32,958 bases of DNA from NCBI GenBank assembly GCA_018457305.1, contig JAGYHM010000001.1:1-32958 (forward strand). Reading direction: 5' to 3'. The translations under genes and the position numbers were made by a program. Positions within the stretch are counted from its first letter, which is position 1; each line of letters opens with the position of its first letter. Of this stretch, positions 24,752 through 32,509 are shown piece after piece. The notes below the pieces were generated by a model. It was not told where the DNA came from and did not search any database. It saw nothing but the letters and a program-made list of their open reading frames with translations. Origin of the DNA: Fusobacterium sp. Lineage in GTDB: Bacteria > Fusobacteriota > Fusobacteriia > Fusobacteriales > Fusobacteriaceae.

Positions 24752-25935
24752 AAGTTTCCCTCTTTATATTTTTTAGCTCCATCTCCAATGTTTGCAACAT
24801 AGAAATCTGCTTTTAGTCCAGTTTTTTCTAAATATTTTGCTCCAACATTTTTTATAAAACTATCTACAAACTCATTTTTAACTATACTAACAGTGCAACC
24901 TCCAAAACCTGCTCCCGTCATTCTTGAGCCAATTGTTCCTTCTTCTTCCCAAGCAGCTTCCACAAGGGAATCAAGTTCAAAACCTGTTACCTCGTAATCA
25001 TCTCTTAAAGATTTATGAGAAGCATTCATAAGTTTTCCAAAAGCAAAAACATCTCCACTTTTTAAAATATCTACTGCTTTTTTAGTTCTTTCGTTTTCTC
25101 TAACGGCATGGTTTGCTCTTTTTAATTCTTCTTCATTTACTATAAATTTTTGAACTTTTTCAAATTCTTCAACAGTCAATTCTCCCAAATAATTTATTTT
25201 AATTCCGTTTTCATTTAATTTTTTAACTGCACTCTCACAAGAATTTCTTCTTTCATTATATTTTGAATCTGCAAGTCCTCTTTTTTTATTCGTATTTGCT
25301 ATTACTATACTCATATTTTCTAATTTTATTGGGACATATTCATATTTTAAAGTATTGCAGTCTAATAAAATTGCATGGTCTTTTTTTCCCATACCTATTG
25401 CAAACTGATCCATTATTCCAGTTTTAACTCCAATAAAATCATTTTCAACAAGTTGACAAATTTTTGCAATCTCAACTCTATCTATTTCTAATTTATAAAG
25501 TTCTTTTAAGATAATTGCAACTAAAACTTCTATTGAAGATGAAGATGAAAGTCCTGCTCCGTTTGGAATATTTCCATAAAATAAAACATCAAAACCAAAA
25601 TCAATTTTATAATTTTTATCTAAAAATATTTTTATAACTCCCTTTGGGTAATTTGCCCAATTATCTTCCTCAACATTAACTAAATTATTTATATCAAATT
25701 CTTTTATTCCTAGTTCTTCAAAATTTTTAGAGTACATTCTAAATTTTTTGTCTTCTCTTTTTTTCACAACTGCATAAGTTCCGAAATCTAAGGCACAAGG
25801 AAAAACATAGCCCCCATTATAGTCAGTGTGCTCTCCAATTAAATTTACTCTCCCCGGTGAAAAAAAAGTTTCCACTTTATCTTCTTCTGAATAATTAAAA
25901 ATACTTTTAAATTCACTTATTAAATTTTTTATCAT
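24748..25935 (-). CDS. galK: Galactokinase
   Basis: GalK phosphorylates galactose at C1 and is the first gene of the operon. The 395-residue GHMP kinase shows motif 1 'GRVNLIGEHTDYNGG' (28-42), motif 2 'IPNGAGLSSSSSIEV' (123-137) including the phosphate-binding loop, 'GIMDQFAIGMG' with the catalytic Asp, and motif 3 'RMTGAGFGGCTVSIV'. The Shine-Dalgarno is GAGGAGGAG. The end overlaps galT by four bases. Genes for galactose import or a regulator are not in the window. Confidence 0.97.
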   Translation of the reverse strand: MIKNLISEFKSIFNYSEEDKVETFFSPGRVNLIGEHTDYNGGYVFPCALDFGTYAVVKKREDKKFRMYSKNFEELGIKEFDINNLVNVEEDNWANYPKGVIKIFLDKNYKIDFGFDVLFYGNIPNGAGLSSSSSIEVLVAIILKELYKLEIDRVEIAKICQLVENDFIGVKTGIMDQFAIGMGKKDHAILLDCNTLKYEYVPIKLENMSIVIANTNKKRGLADSKYNERRNSCESAVKKLNENGIKINYLGELTVEEFEKVQKFIVNEEELKRANHAVRENERTKKAVDILKSGDVFAFGKLMNASHKSLRDDYEVTGFELDSLVEAAWEEEGTIGSRMTGAGFGGCTVSIVKNEFVDSFIKNVGAKYLEKTGLKADFYVANIGDGAKKYKEGNL

Positions 25936-25969
25936 AGTTTTCTCCTCCTCAAATTTTTTTTCTTACTAT

Positions 25970-25975
25970 ATTATA
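25970..25975 (-). promoter_or_regulatory. Predicted -10 element of the gal operon
   Basis: A perfect TATAAT on the minus strand lies 35 nt before the galK start. No convincing -35 is seen in the A/T-rich sequence upstream, so a regulator or an UP-like element may be involved. No operator palindrome is apparent. Confidence 0.4.
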
Positions 25976-26023
25976 TCAATTTTATTTTAAAATTATAATA
26001 TTTTTTTTTGAAAATAAAAAAAA

Positions 26024-26168
26024 GTGGGCGACTGCGTTTCACTGTCGCCCACTCTCGTGGGGGCTCCGCCCCCAACACCACCAAAAATTATTTTTATTTT
26101 TAGTGCGAGGCGACGGCACGCCGTCGCAACCAGCGAGCAGCGAAGCGGGCGAGCCAAAAGTCAAATTA
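26024..26168. repeat. GC-rich palindromic intergenic repeat, copy B (composite)
   Basis: This copy is related to the element at 18157-18235. It has a 29-nt hairpin with perfect 9-bp arms GTGGGCGAC (26024-26032) and GTCGCCCAC (26044-26052), the same 13-base core CTCTCGTGGGGGC (26052-26064), a second hairpin GGGGGC-TCC-GCCCCC (26059-26073), and the same 3' motif AAAAGTCAAATTA (26156-26168). Between them an extra GC-rich part (26103-26155) holds GCGACGGC/GCCGTCGC (26110-26127) and GCGAGCAG/GGCGAGC words that also occur in copy A. It lies between the leuS terminator and the gal promoter. The small frame across it is not a gene. Confidence 0.75.
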
Positions 26169-26187
26169 TAATTTCCTTGGACATAAA

Positions 26188-26219
26188 AAAATTCCAGAAA
26201 ATATTTCCTCTGGAATTTT
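26188..26219 (-). terminator. Terminator of the murA-rlmB-leuS operon
   Basis: An 11-bp perfect stem around ATTCCAGA (26191-26198) and TCTGGAAT (26209-26216) has a 10-nt loop, followed on the minus strand by a U-run. It begins about 23 nt after the leuS stop. Confidence 0.88.
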
Positions 26220-26242
26220 AAAATTTATTTTTTTATTTTAAT

Positions 26243-28819
26243 TTATTTTTTAGGTTTAACCACAATATTAACTATTCTATTTGGAACAACAACAACTTTA
26301 ACTATATCCATTCCCTCTAAATGTTTTTGAGTATTTGGAAGATCAAGAGCCATTTCTTCTGCCAATTTTTTATCTGCATCTTTTTCTATGTCAAAAGTTC
26401 CTCTCATCTTTCCATTTACTTGAACTGCCATTGTCACCTCATCAGAAGATAAAAATCTCTCATCATATTCTGGCCATGCTTCATTATATAATTCAGTTTT
26501 TTCTCCTAAAATTTCCCATAATTCATCACAGAAATGTGGAACAAATGGAGAAAGCATTATAACTATTTTTTTCAAAATATGTCCTAATATTTTTGAAGAT
26601 TCTTCTGTATTAGCTTGAGAAATATAAGTTTGTACATCATTTATTAACTCCATATTTCCTGCTATTGAAGTATTAAAATGATAATTATTTTCAATAGAAT
26701 CTGTCACTCTTTTTATAGTTTGATTTAATTTAATTAAAATTGCTTTATCTTCTTTTGTAATTTTTTCATAATTTATTTCTATATCTTTTATCTTTTCTAT
26801 ACTTTCAAGATTCTCAAGAACCAATCTCCAAACTCTTGATAAAAATCTAAATGCCCCCGCAAGACCATTTTCATTCCATTCTAATTCTTTTTCTGGTGGT
26901 GCAGCAAACATTATAAATAATCTTGTAGTATCAGCCCCATATTTATTTATCATTTCTTCTGGGTCAACACCATTATTTTTTGATTTTGACATTTTTTCAA
27001 CTTTTACTACTAATTCTTCTCCCTTTGAGCTAAATGCTTTTTCACCTTTTAATGTAACTTCATTAGCAGAGAAAAATTTATTTTCTTCTTTTGAATAGTA
27101 TGATGGTCCTAAAACCATTCCTTGTGTCAATAATCTTTTGAAAGGCTCATTTGTTGACAGCATTCCTAAATCTCTTAAAACTTTATGGAAAAATCTTGCA
27201 TATAATAAGTGCATAACAGCATGCTCTACTCCACCAATATATTGATGAACAGATGTCCAAGCATCTGCTATATCTTTATCAAAAGCCTTCTCAGCATTTT
27301 TAGGGTCACAATATCTTAAAAAATACCAAGATGAATCTACAAAAGTGTCCATAGTATCAGTATCTCTTTTAGCTTTTCCACCACAACAAGGACAAGTTGC
27401 ATTTTTAAAATCATCTGATGTTTCTAATGGATTTCCATTTCCAGAAAATTCTATATCACTAGGTAATACTACTGGTAAATTTTCATCTTTTTCTAAAACT
27501 GTTCCACAATCATCACAGTATAAAACTGGAATTGGAGTTCCCCAATATCTTTGTCTTGAAATTCCCCAATCTTTTAATCTATATTTTACAGTTCTTTCTC
27601 CCCATTTATTTTCTTCCACATATTCTGCTATTTTTACCAAAGCCTCTTTTGAAGATAAACCATTAAATTTATCAGAATTTACAATTACTCCTTCTTCTGT
27701 ATAAGGTAGAGTTGTTTCTCCTTCTTTTGCTTCAATTACAACTTTCATTGGTAAATCATATTTTTTTGCAAAAGCAAAATCTCTTTCATCGTGAGTAGGT
27801 ACTGCCATAACTGCTCCTGTACCATAATTCATAAGTACATAGTCAGCTATCCACAGTGGTACTAATTCTTTTGTAATTGGATGTTCAACTTTCCAACCAG
27901 TATCAATTCCATTTTTTTCTTTTCCTTCTGCTGTTCTCTCAATTAAGTCTGTATTTTTCATTTCAAAAACTTTTTCTTTTATATCTGGATTAGTTTTTAA
28001 AATTTCTTCAATTAAAGGATGCTCTGGTGCTATAACTACATAAGTAACACCGTATAAAGTGTCTGCTCTTGTAGTAAACACAGGTAATAATTCGTTATTT
28101 TCCACTATTTTAAAATTAATCTCAGTTCCAAAAGATTTTCCTATCCAGTTTTTTTGCATAGTTAAAACTTTTTCTGGCCAACCTTCTACTAACTCTTCAT
28201 GTCCAGTTAATAACTCATCTGCATAATCAGTAATCTTGAAAAACCATTGCTCTAATTCTTTGACATTTACATCCGTATTTGAATGTCTCCAACATTTTCC
28301 ATCTTCAACTTGCTCATTAGCAAGAACTGTTTGACAATCTGGACACCAGTTTACAAGAGATTTTTTCTTATAAACTAAACCTTTTTCATACATTTGTTTA
28401 AATATCCATTGATTCCATTTATAATATTCTGGAAGATAAGAAGCTATTTCTCTATCCCAATCAAAAGAGAAGCCCATAAGTTTTAATTGTCTTTTCATAT
28501 TTTCTATATTAGATTTAGTCCATATAGATGGATGTATTCCGTGTTGAATAGCAGCATTTTCTGCTGGAAGTCCAAAAGAATCCCACCCCATAGGTTGTAA
28601 AACATTATAGCCCTTCATTCTTTTATATCTTGAAATTACATCTCCAATTGTATAATTTCTTGCATGCCCCACATGTAATTTCCCTGACGGATAAGGTAGC
28701 ATTGAAAGCACATAATAATTTTCTTTATTTTCAACTTTATTTTCAGTCTTAAAAAGTTCTTTTTCGTCCCATTTTTTTTGCCATTTCTCTTCAATTTCTC
28801 TAAAATTATATTCTTGCAC
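26243..28819 (-). CDS. leuS: Leucine-tRNA ligase
   Basis: This is the class I aminoacyl-tRNA synthetase that charges tRNA-Leu. It shows the HIGH motif as HVGH in 'MLPYPSGKLHVGHARNYT', a CP1 editing domain ('VFTTRADTLYGVTYVVIAPEH', with 'GTGAVMAVPTHDERD' later), a zinc-type domain with two CxxC pairs ('VLYCDDCGTVLEKDE', 'NATCPCCGGKAKRD'), 'MDTFVDSSWYFLRYCDP' and KMSKS about residue 612. GTG at 28819 is preferred: AGAGGTGAG lies 5 nt upstream and the protein then begins 'MQEYNFREIEEKWQ' as in relatives. The GTG at 28828 lies within that Shine-Dalgarno. It is the last gene of the murA operon. Confidence 0.97.
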   Translation of the reverse strand: MQEYNFREIEEKWQKKWDEKELFKTENKVENKENYYVLSMLPYPSGKLHVGHARNYTIGDVISRYKRMKGYNVLQPMGWDSFGLPAENAAIQHGIHPSIWTKSNIENMKRQLKLMGFSFDWDREIASYLPEYYKWNQWIFKQMYEKGLVYKKKSLVNWCPDCQTVLANEQVEDGKCWRHSNTDVNVKELEQWFFKITDYADELLTGHEELVEGWPEKVLTMQKNWIGKSFGTEINFKIVENNELLPVFTTRADTLYGVTYVVIAPEHPLIEEILKTNPDIKEKVFEMKNTDLIERTAEGKEKNGIDTGWKVEHPITKELVPLWIADYVLMNYGTGAVMAVPTHDERDFAFAKKYDLPMKVVIEAKEGETTLPYTEEGVIVNSDKFNGLSSKEALVKIAEYVEENKWGERTVKYRLKDWGISRQRYWGTPIPVLYCDDCGTVLEKDENLPVVLPSDIEFSGNGNPLETSDDFKNATCPCCGGKAKRDTDTMDTFVDSSWYFLRYCDPKNAEKAFDKDIADAWTSVHQYIGGVEHAVMHLLYARFFHKVLRDLGMLSTNEPFKRLLTQGMVLGPSYYSKEENKFFSANEVTLKGEKAFSSKGEELVVKVEKMSKSKNNGVDPEEMINKYGADTTRLFIMFAAPPEKELEWNENGLAGAFRFLSRVWRLVLENLESIEKIKDIEINYEKITKEDKAILIKLNQTIKRVTDSIENNYHFNTSIAGNMELINDVQTYISQANTEESSKILGHILKKIVIMLSPFVPHFCDELWEILGEKTELYNEAWPEYDERFLSSDEVTMAVQVNGKMRGTFDIEKDADKKLAEEMALDLPNTQKHLEGMDIVKVVVVPNRIVNIVVKPKK

Positions 28820-28840
28820 TAAACTCACCTCTAAAATTTT

Positions 28841-29545
28841 TTATTTATTAACTATTCTTGATAAAATAATTCCACAAGCTACTGAAACATTTAATGAATT
28901 TATTTTGCCGTACATTGGTATTTTTATTAACTTATCACAATGCTCTCTAACTTTTTTTCTAATTCCTGTTCCTTCATTTCCAACAACAAGAGCTACTTTA
29001 TCTGGATATTCTTCTTCATTATAATTTAGACTTCCCTCTCCTGCTGCTCCATAAGCCCAAAAACCTTTTGCCTTTAATTTATCTAAGGCATCTGAAACAT
29101 TTGTAATTTTAGCAATTTTAACATGTTCTATTGCTCCTGCTGATGTCTTAACAACTGTTTCATTTATTCTAACAGAATTTCTTTCTGGTATTAAAATTAC
29201 ATCAACTTTAAAAATTTCTGCACTCCTTATTATAGCTCCAAAATTTCTTGGGTCTTGTATTTCATCCAAAAGTAAAACAAGAGATTTTTCTTTTGCTTCT
29301 AAGTCTAATAAAATTTCTGGAAATTCACTATAATAGTCAAAATTACTTATATAAACTGCTACACCTTGTGAATTTTCTATTTTTTTCTTAGTATAAAATA
29401 TTTTTATATTTCTTTTTGAAGCTAATTCTTTTATTTTATTTATAGTCTCACCTTTTATGTGATTAAACAATTCTAATTTTTCTATATTTTTCTCTTTATT
29501 TTGTAATGCTTCTATAACTGGATTTATTCCTATTATTCTTTCCAT
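28841..29545 (-). CDS. rlmB: 23S rRNA (guanosine-2'-O-)-methyltransferase RlmB-like (TrmH/SpoU family)
   Basis: This SPOUT-class 2'-O-methyltransferase uses S-adenosylmethionine. The 234 residues have an N-terminal L30e-like substrate-binding domain ('GINPVIEALQNKEKNIEKLE') and a C-terminal SpoU domain. Visible motifs are 'LLDEIQDPRNFGAIIRSAE' (motif 1 with Asn-Arg), 'LVVGNEGTGIRKKVREHCD' (motif 2) and 'IPMYGKINSLNVSVACGIIL' (motif 3, the trefoil knot). The best match is RlmB, which modifies G2251 in the P loop of 23S rRNA; a tRNA-modifying relative cannot be excluded. It lies 14 nt after murA and 21 nt before leuS. Confidence 0.87.
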   Translation of the reverse strand: MERIIGINPVIEALQNKEKNIEKLELFNHIKGETINKIKELASKRNIKIFYTKKKIENSQGVAVYISNFDYYSEFPEILLDLEAKEKSLVLLLDEIQDPRNFGAIIRSAEIFKVDVILIPERNSVRINETVVKTSAGAIEHVKIAKITNVSDALDKLKAKGFWAYGAAGEGSLNYNEEEYPDKVALVVGNEGTGIRKKVREHCDKLIKIPMYGKINSLNVSVACGIILSRIVNK

Positions 29546-29559
29546 TTTTCTCCTTGTTT

Positions 29560-30828
29560 TTAAATTTCTGCCTTAATTCTTTCTATATCTGCCCCAAGCG
29601 CCTTAAATTTCTTTTCAAAATTTTCATAACCTCTATCAACATGGTAAATTCTATTTACTATGCTTTCTCCATTGGCTTTAAGTGCTGCCAAAATTAGTGA
29701 AGCTCCTGCTCTTAAATCACTTGCCATTACCTCAGCAGATGAAAAATTCTCCACTCCTGTTATAGTTGCTACTGAACTTTCTATCATGATTTTTGCTCCC
29801 ATTCTATTTAATTCTGGGACATGCATAAATCTATTTTCAAATATTGTTTCTCTAATTTCACTTGTTCCATCAATAAGACTCATAAGTGTCATTATAGGAG
29901 ATTGTAAATCAGTTGGGAAGCCAGGATGTGGCATAGTTTTTATTTTTACTGGTTTTAAATCTTTTAACTTAGATAAAATTTTAATTTTTCTATCTGTTAT
30001 TTCAAATTTAACTCCCATTTCTTCTAATTTAGATAAGAAGCTCACCATATGCTCCTTAACAACCCCTTCAACTTCTATACTTCCATCAAATAAAATAGAA
30101 GCAATTATATATGTTCCCGCAACTATTCTATCAGGAATTATACTATGTTCACAAGGAGTTAACTTTTCTACTCCCTCTATTTCTAATCTGCTTCCACCTA
30201 CACCTTTAATTTTTGCTCCCATTTTTATTAAAAAATCACATAAATCTTCTATTTCAGGTTCTCTTGCAGCATTTTCTAAAATTGTAGTTCCTTTTGCTTT
30301 AACAGCAGCCATTAAAATATTTTCAGTCGCTCCAACACTTGGAAAGTCAAGAACTATTTCTGCTCCAACTAAATTTTCAGCTTCCACTTCCACATAACCA
30401 TGTTCTATATTTATTTTTGCTCCAAGAGCTTCAAATCCTTTTAAATGTAAGTCAACAGGTCTTGCTCCTATTGCACAACCTCCAGGTAAAGCTACTTTTG
30501 CTTTTTTAAGACTACCCAGCATTCCACCTACTACCAAGAATGATGCTCTCATTTTTTTTACTAAATCATAACTTGCCTCATAACTTGCTAAACCTTCGTT
30601 TATTATTTTATATGAATTTTCATCTAACTTTTCTATTTTTAAACCTAAACTTTCTAAAAGCTGAATAAGAGTTTTAATATCTCTTAAATTTGGAACATTG
30701 TTTAAAATATAAGTTCCTTTTTCTACTAAAGTTGCTATCATTATAGGAAGAGTAGCATTTTTAGAGCCCTCTACCACTAAATTTCCAGATATTTTTTTCC
30801 CACCATTTACTTTAAATGCTTCTATCAT
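29560..30828 (-). CDS. murA: UDP-N-acetylglucosamine 1-carboxyvinyltransferase
   Basis: MurA transfers enolpyruvate from PEP to UDP-GlcNAc, the first committed step of peptidoglycan synthesis, and is the target of fosfomycin. The 422 residues show the fold of two similar halves, '[14 protein letters not shown]' (21-34, with the conserved Lys-Asn), the active loop '[18 protein letters not shown]' (114-131) with catalytic Cys118 present rather than Asp, '[14 protein letters not shown]' and '[13 protein letters not shown]'. It is the first gene of the operon with a promoter in the divergent intergenic region and AGGAG ten bases before the ATG. Confidence 0.97.
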   Translation of the reverse strand: MIEAFKVNGGKKISGNLVVEGSKNATLPIMIATLVEKGTYILNNVPNLRDIKTLIQLLESLGLKIEKLDENSYKIINEGLASYEASYDLVKKMRASFLVVGGMLGSLKKAKVALPGGCAIGARPVDLHLKGFEALGAKINIEHGYVEVEAENLVGAEIVLDFPSVGATENILMAAVKAKGTTILENAAREPEIEDLCDFLIKMGAKIKGVGGSRLEIEGVEKLTPCEHSIIPDRIVAGTYIIASILFDGSIEVEGVVKEHMVSFLSKLEEMGVKFEITDRKIKILSKLKDLKPVKIKTMPHPGFPTDLQSPIMTLMSLIDGTSEIRETIFENRFMHVPELNRMGAKIMIESSVATITGVENFSSAEVMASDLRAGASLILAALKANGESIVNRIYHVDRGYENFEKKFKALGADIERIKAEI

Positions 30829-30862
30829 ATTTTATTTTCTCCTATTTTTCTATTATCTTTCA

Positions 30863-30891
30863 ATTATAACATAATTTTTATTTTATTTTAA
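30863..30891 (-). promoter_or_regulatory. Predicted promoter of murA
   Basis: On the minus strand TTAAAA (30891-30886), a 17-nt spacer and TATAAT (30868-30863) with an upstream TGT (extended -10) lie 35 nt before the murA ATG. Confidence 0.55.
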
Positions 30892-30899
30892 GAAAATAA

Positions 30900-30908
30900 T
30901 GATATAAT
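30900..30908 (+). promoter_or_regulatory. Predicted extended -10 promoter of the secreted-protein gene
   Basis: TGA-TATAAT lies 31 nt before the ATG at 30940. The -35 region (about 30880-30885) is only AT-rich. Its -10 is about 32 nt from that of the divergent murA promoter, so the two overlap in their upstream parts. Confidence 0.5.
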
Positions 30909-30939
30909 TAAGTATATTTTTATAAATTAAGGAGTAAAT

Positions 30940-31764
30940 ATGAAAAAAATATATTTTATTAGTTTATTTATAATTTCTATTTTATTTTCACAAAATATTT
31001 TTTCTGAAAATATAAATATAAATGGAAGTACAAAAAATAATGAAAAATTTATCCCGAATGTTTCAATTTTTTTTATTGATAAAAATGATAATATTTTTGA
31101 AACTAAATCTGATAACTCTGGAAAATTTTCTATCTCTATTCCTAAAAACAATTATTCTATAAATATAGCAAAAGATTTTTTTAGAATTTCAGAAGAAAAT
31201 TTAAAAAGTTATAATTTTAAAAATAATAATTTTTTAGATATTAAACTTAAAAATTCTAACTCTTTTTTAGATGGCTTTGTGGTAGATAAAAATGAAAATC
31301 CTATTCCTAATGCTAGGATAACTGTAAAATCTGATAATTTTTCTTCTATTATTTTTTCTGATGTTTCTGGAAAGTTCTCTACATATTTAAAATCTGGAAT
31401 ATTTACTATTCTTGTTTCAAAATATGGCTACTCTACTATTGGTTTTATTAGAGAATTTAAAGAAAATTCTAATATAAATAATAAAAAAATAATATTAAAT
31501 AGCTTTAATTTCTTTTTAAGAGGAACTGTAACAGATGGGATAAGCTCACTTAAAAATATTGAAGTCTCTCTACATAATAAATTCCTAAAAAAAATTGATT
31601 CTACAGTTACAGATAAAGATGGCATTTTTTATTTCTATAAAATACCTCTTGAAGAAAGCTTTTTTCTGTTAGTTAATAACAAAAATTATAAAAAATATAA
31701 ATCAAAACCTCTTAAATTTAATAAGAAAATTAAAAATAAAATAATTTTTTTAGAAAAATTGTAA
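30940..31764 (+). CDS. Secreted protein with three carboxypeptidase-regulatory-like repeats
   Basis: The 274-residue protein starts with a signal peptide (about residues 1-22, hydrophobic core 'FISLFIISILF', likely cut after 'NIFS'); there is no lipobox cysteine. The rest reads as three related beta-sandwich repeats, each with 'G.V.D....P..N..I.......D..G.F': about 25-100, 108-180 ('LDGFVVDKNENPIPNARITV', 'SDVSGKFSTYL') and 192-270 ('LRGTVTDGISSLKNIEVSL', 'VTDKDGIFYFY'). These resemble CarboxypepD_reg / DUF-type folds used as structural modules on the cell surface or in the periplasm. No catalytic domain is attached. The gene is single between murA (divergent) and the tRNA cluster, with GGAG before the ATG. 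Function unknown. Confidence 0.7.
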   Translation: MKKIYFISLFIISILFSQNIFSENININGSTKNNEKFIPNVSIFFIDKNDNIFETKSDNSGKFSISIPKNNYSINIAKDFFRISEENLKSYNFKNNNFLDIKLKNSNSFLDGFVVDKNENPIPNARITVKSDNFSSIIFSDVSGKFSTYLKSGIFTILVSKYGYSTIGFIREFKENSNINNKKIILNSFNFFLRGTVTDGISSLKNIEVSLHNKFLKKIDSTVTDKDGIFYFYKIPLEESFFLLVNNKNYKKYKSKPLKFNKKIKNKIIFLEKL

Positions 31765-31771
31765 TTTTTTC

Positions 31772-31800
31772 TTGACATATTCCAAAAAATTCTATATAAT
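31772..31800 (+). promoter_or_regulatory. Consensus promoter of the tRNA cluster
   Basis: TTGACA (31772-31777), a 17-nt spacer and TATAAT (31795-31800) match the sigma-70 consensus perfectly. The -35 begins 8 nt after the upstream stop codon. A small inverted repeat TATTCTT/AAGAATA (31801-31821) follows before the first tRNA. Confidence 0.92.
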
Positions 31801-31826
31801 TATTCTTGTCTTAAAAGAATATATGT

Positions 31827-31903
31827 CGGAATATAGCGCAGCCCGGTAGCGCACCTGCCTTGGGAGCAGGGGGCCGCAAGTTCGAATCTTGCTATTCCGA
31901 CCA
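31827..31903 (+). tRNA. tRNA-Pro (UGG)
   Basis: The acceptor stem CGGAATA/TATTCCG, an anticodon stem CCTGC/GCAGG with loop CTTGGGA (anticodon TGG at 31861-31863), the T-arm TTCGAAT and an encoded CCA are all present. First of six tRNAs. Confidence 0.97.
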
Positions 31904-31909
31904 TTTTAT

Positions 31910-31985
<76 letters not shown>

Positions 31986-31994
31986 TTAATTTAT

Positions 31995-32071
31995 GGTGAC
32001 CGTAGTTCAGTTGGTAGAGCGCCAGTTTGTGGCACTGGTTGTCGCGGGTTCAAATCCCGTCGGTCACCCCA
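31995..32071 (+). tRNA. tRNA-His (GUG)
   Basis: Stem GTGACCG/CGGTCAC, with an extra genomic G at -1 (31995) opposite the discriminator C (32068), as expected for bacterial tRNA-His. Anticodon stem CCAGT/ACTGG with loop TTGTGGC (anticodon GTG); CCA is encoded. Confidence 0.97.
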
Positions 32072-32078
32072 GTAATAT

Positions 32079-32154
32079 GCGTCATTAGCTCAGTTGGTAG
32101 AGCACACGACTTTTAATCGTGTTGTCACAAGTTCAAATCTTGTATGACGCACCA
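32079..32154 (+). tRNA. tRNA-Lys (UUU)
   Basis: Acceptor stem GCGTCAT/ATGACGC, anticodon stem CACGA/TCGTG with loop CTTTTAA (anticodon TTT), T-arm GTTCAAAT and encoded CCA. Confidence 0.97.
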
Positions 32155-32170
32155 TTTATTTAAAATACAT

Positions 32171-32254
32171 GCGGGGATGGCGAAATTGGCAGACGCGCTA
32201 GACTTAGGATCTAGTGTCTTAGACGTGAGAGTTCAAGTCTCTCTCTCCGCACCA
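32171..32254 (+). tRNA. tRNA-Leu (UAG)
   Basis: An 84-nt class II tRNA with acceptor stem GCGGGGA/TCTCCGC (one G-U pair), anticodon stem CTAGA/TCTAG with loop CTTAGGA (anticodon TAG), a variable arm near 'TGTCTTAGACGT' and encoded CCA. Confidence 0.96.
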
Positions 32255-32265
32255 TAAAAATATAT

Positions 32266-32340
32266 TGGGATGTCGCCAAGCGGTAAGGCAACGGACTTTG
32301 ACTCCGTTATGCGTTGGTTCGAATCCAGCCATCCCAGCCA
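32266..32340 (+). tRNA. tRNA-Gln (UUG)
   Basis: Acceptor stem TGGGATG/CATCCCA with the U1-A72 pair typical of tRNA-Gln, anticodon stem ACGGA/TCCGT with loop CTTTGAC (anticodon TTG), T-arm GTTCGAAT and encoded CCA. Last of the cluster. Confidence 0.97.
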
Positions 32341-32351
32341 TTTAAAATATT

Positions 32352-32377
32352 AAAGATTGAGAAATCAATCTTTTTTT
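32352..32377 (+). terminator. Terminator of the tRNA operon
   Basis: AAAGATTGA (32352-32360), loop GAAA and TCAATCTTT (32365-32373) form a 9-bp stem with a tetraloop, followed by a T-run. It begins 12 nt after the tRNA-Gln CCA. Confidence 0.92.
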
Positions 32378-32429
32378 ATTATTTTTATATAAATAAAATT
32401 TTAAAAATCATTAGTATTCAAATAAAAGC

Positions 32430-32469
32430 AAAAATCGTATTAAAAATTTTATTTTTTAATACGATTTTT
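32430..32469 (-). terminator. Terminator after fhs
   Basis: A perfect 17-bp stem (32430-32446 with 32453-32469, central CGTATT/AATACG) with a 6-nt AT loop lies about 40 nt after the fhs stop. T-rich arms on both strands would let it act in either direction. Confidence 0.75.
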
Positions 32470-32509
32470 TATATTTTTATTAAATCCAGTCAATTTTAAT
32501 TTATAAATC

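Noticed and set aside
26101..26155. GC-rich module considered as an IS end or transposon remnant
   Set aside because: There is no transposase frame, no flanking target duplication that I can see, and it sits inside a repeat unit shared with another locus. It was kept as a repeat only.
26024..26221. A 65-codon frame over the GC-rich island
   Set aside because: It is formed by palindromic repeat DNA and runs into the leuS terminator; no ribosome-binding site or protein-like composition is seen.
28829..28840. Possible T-box or leader control of leuS
   Set aside because: leuS is the third gene of an operon with only a 21-nt gap (at the preferred start) after rlmB; there is no room for a T-box, and none is seen before murA.
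29660..30397. A 245-codon open frame on the plus strand opposite murA
   Set aside because: It lies wholly antisense to a clearly conserved murA gene, has no Shine-Dalgarno or recognisable domain, and its composition is that expected from the complement of the murA codons.
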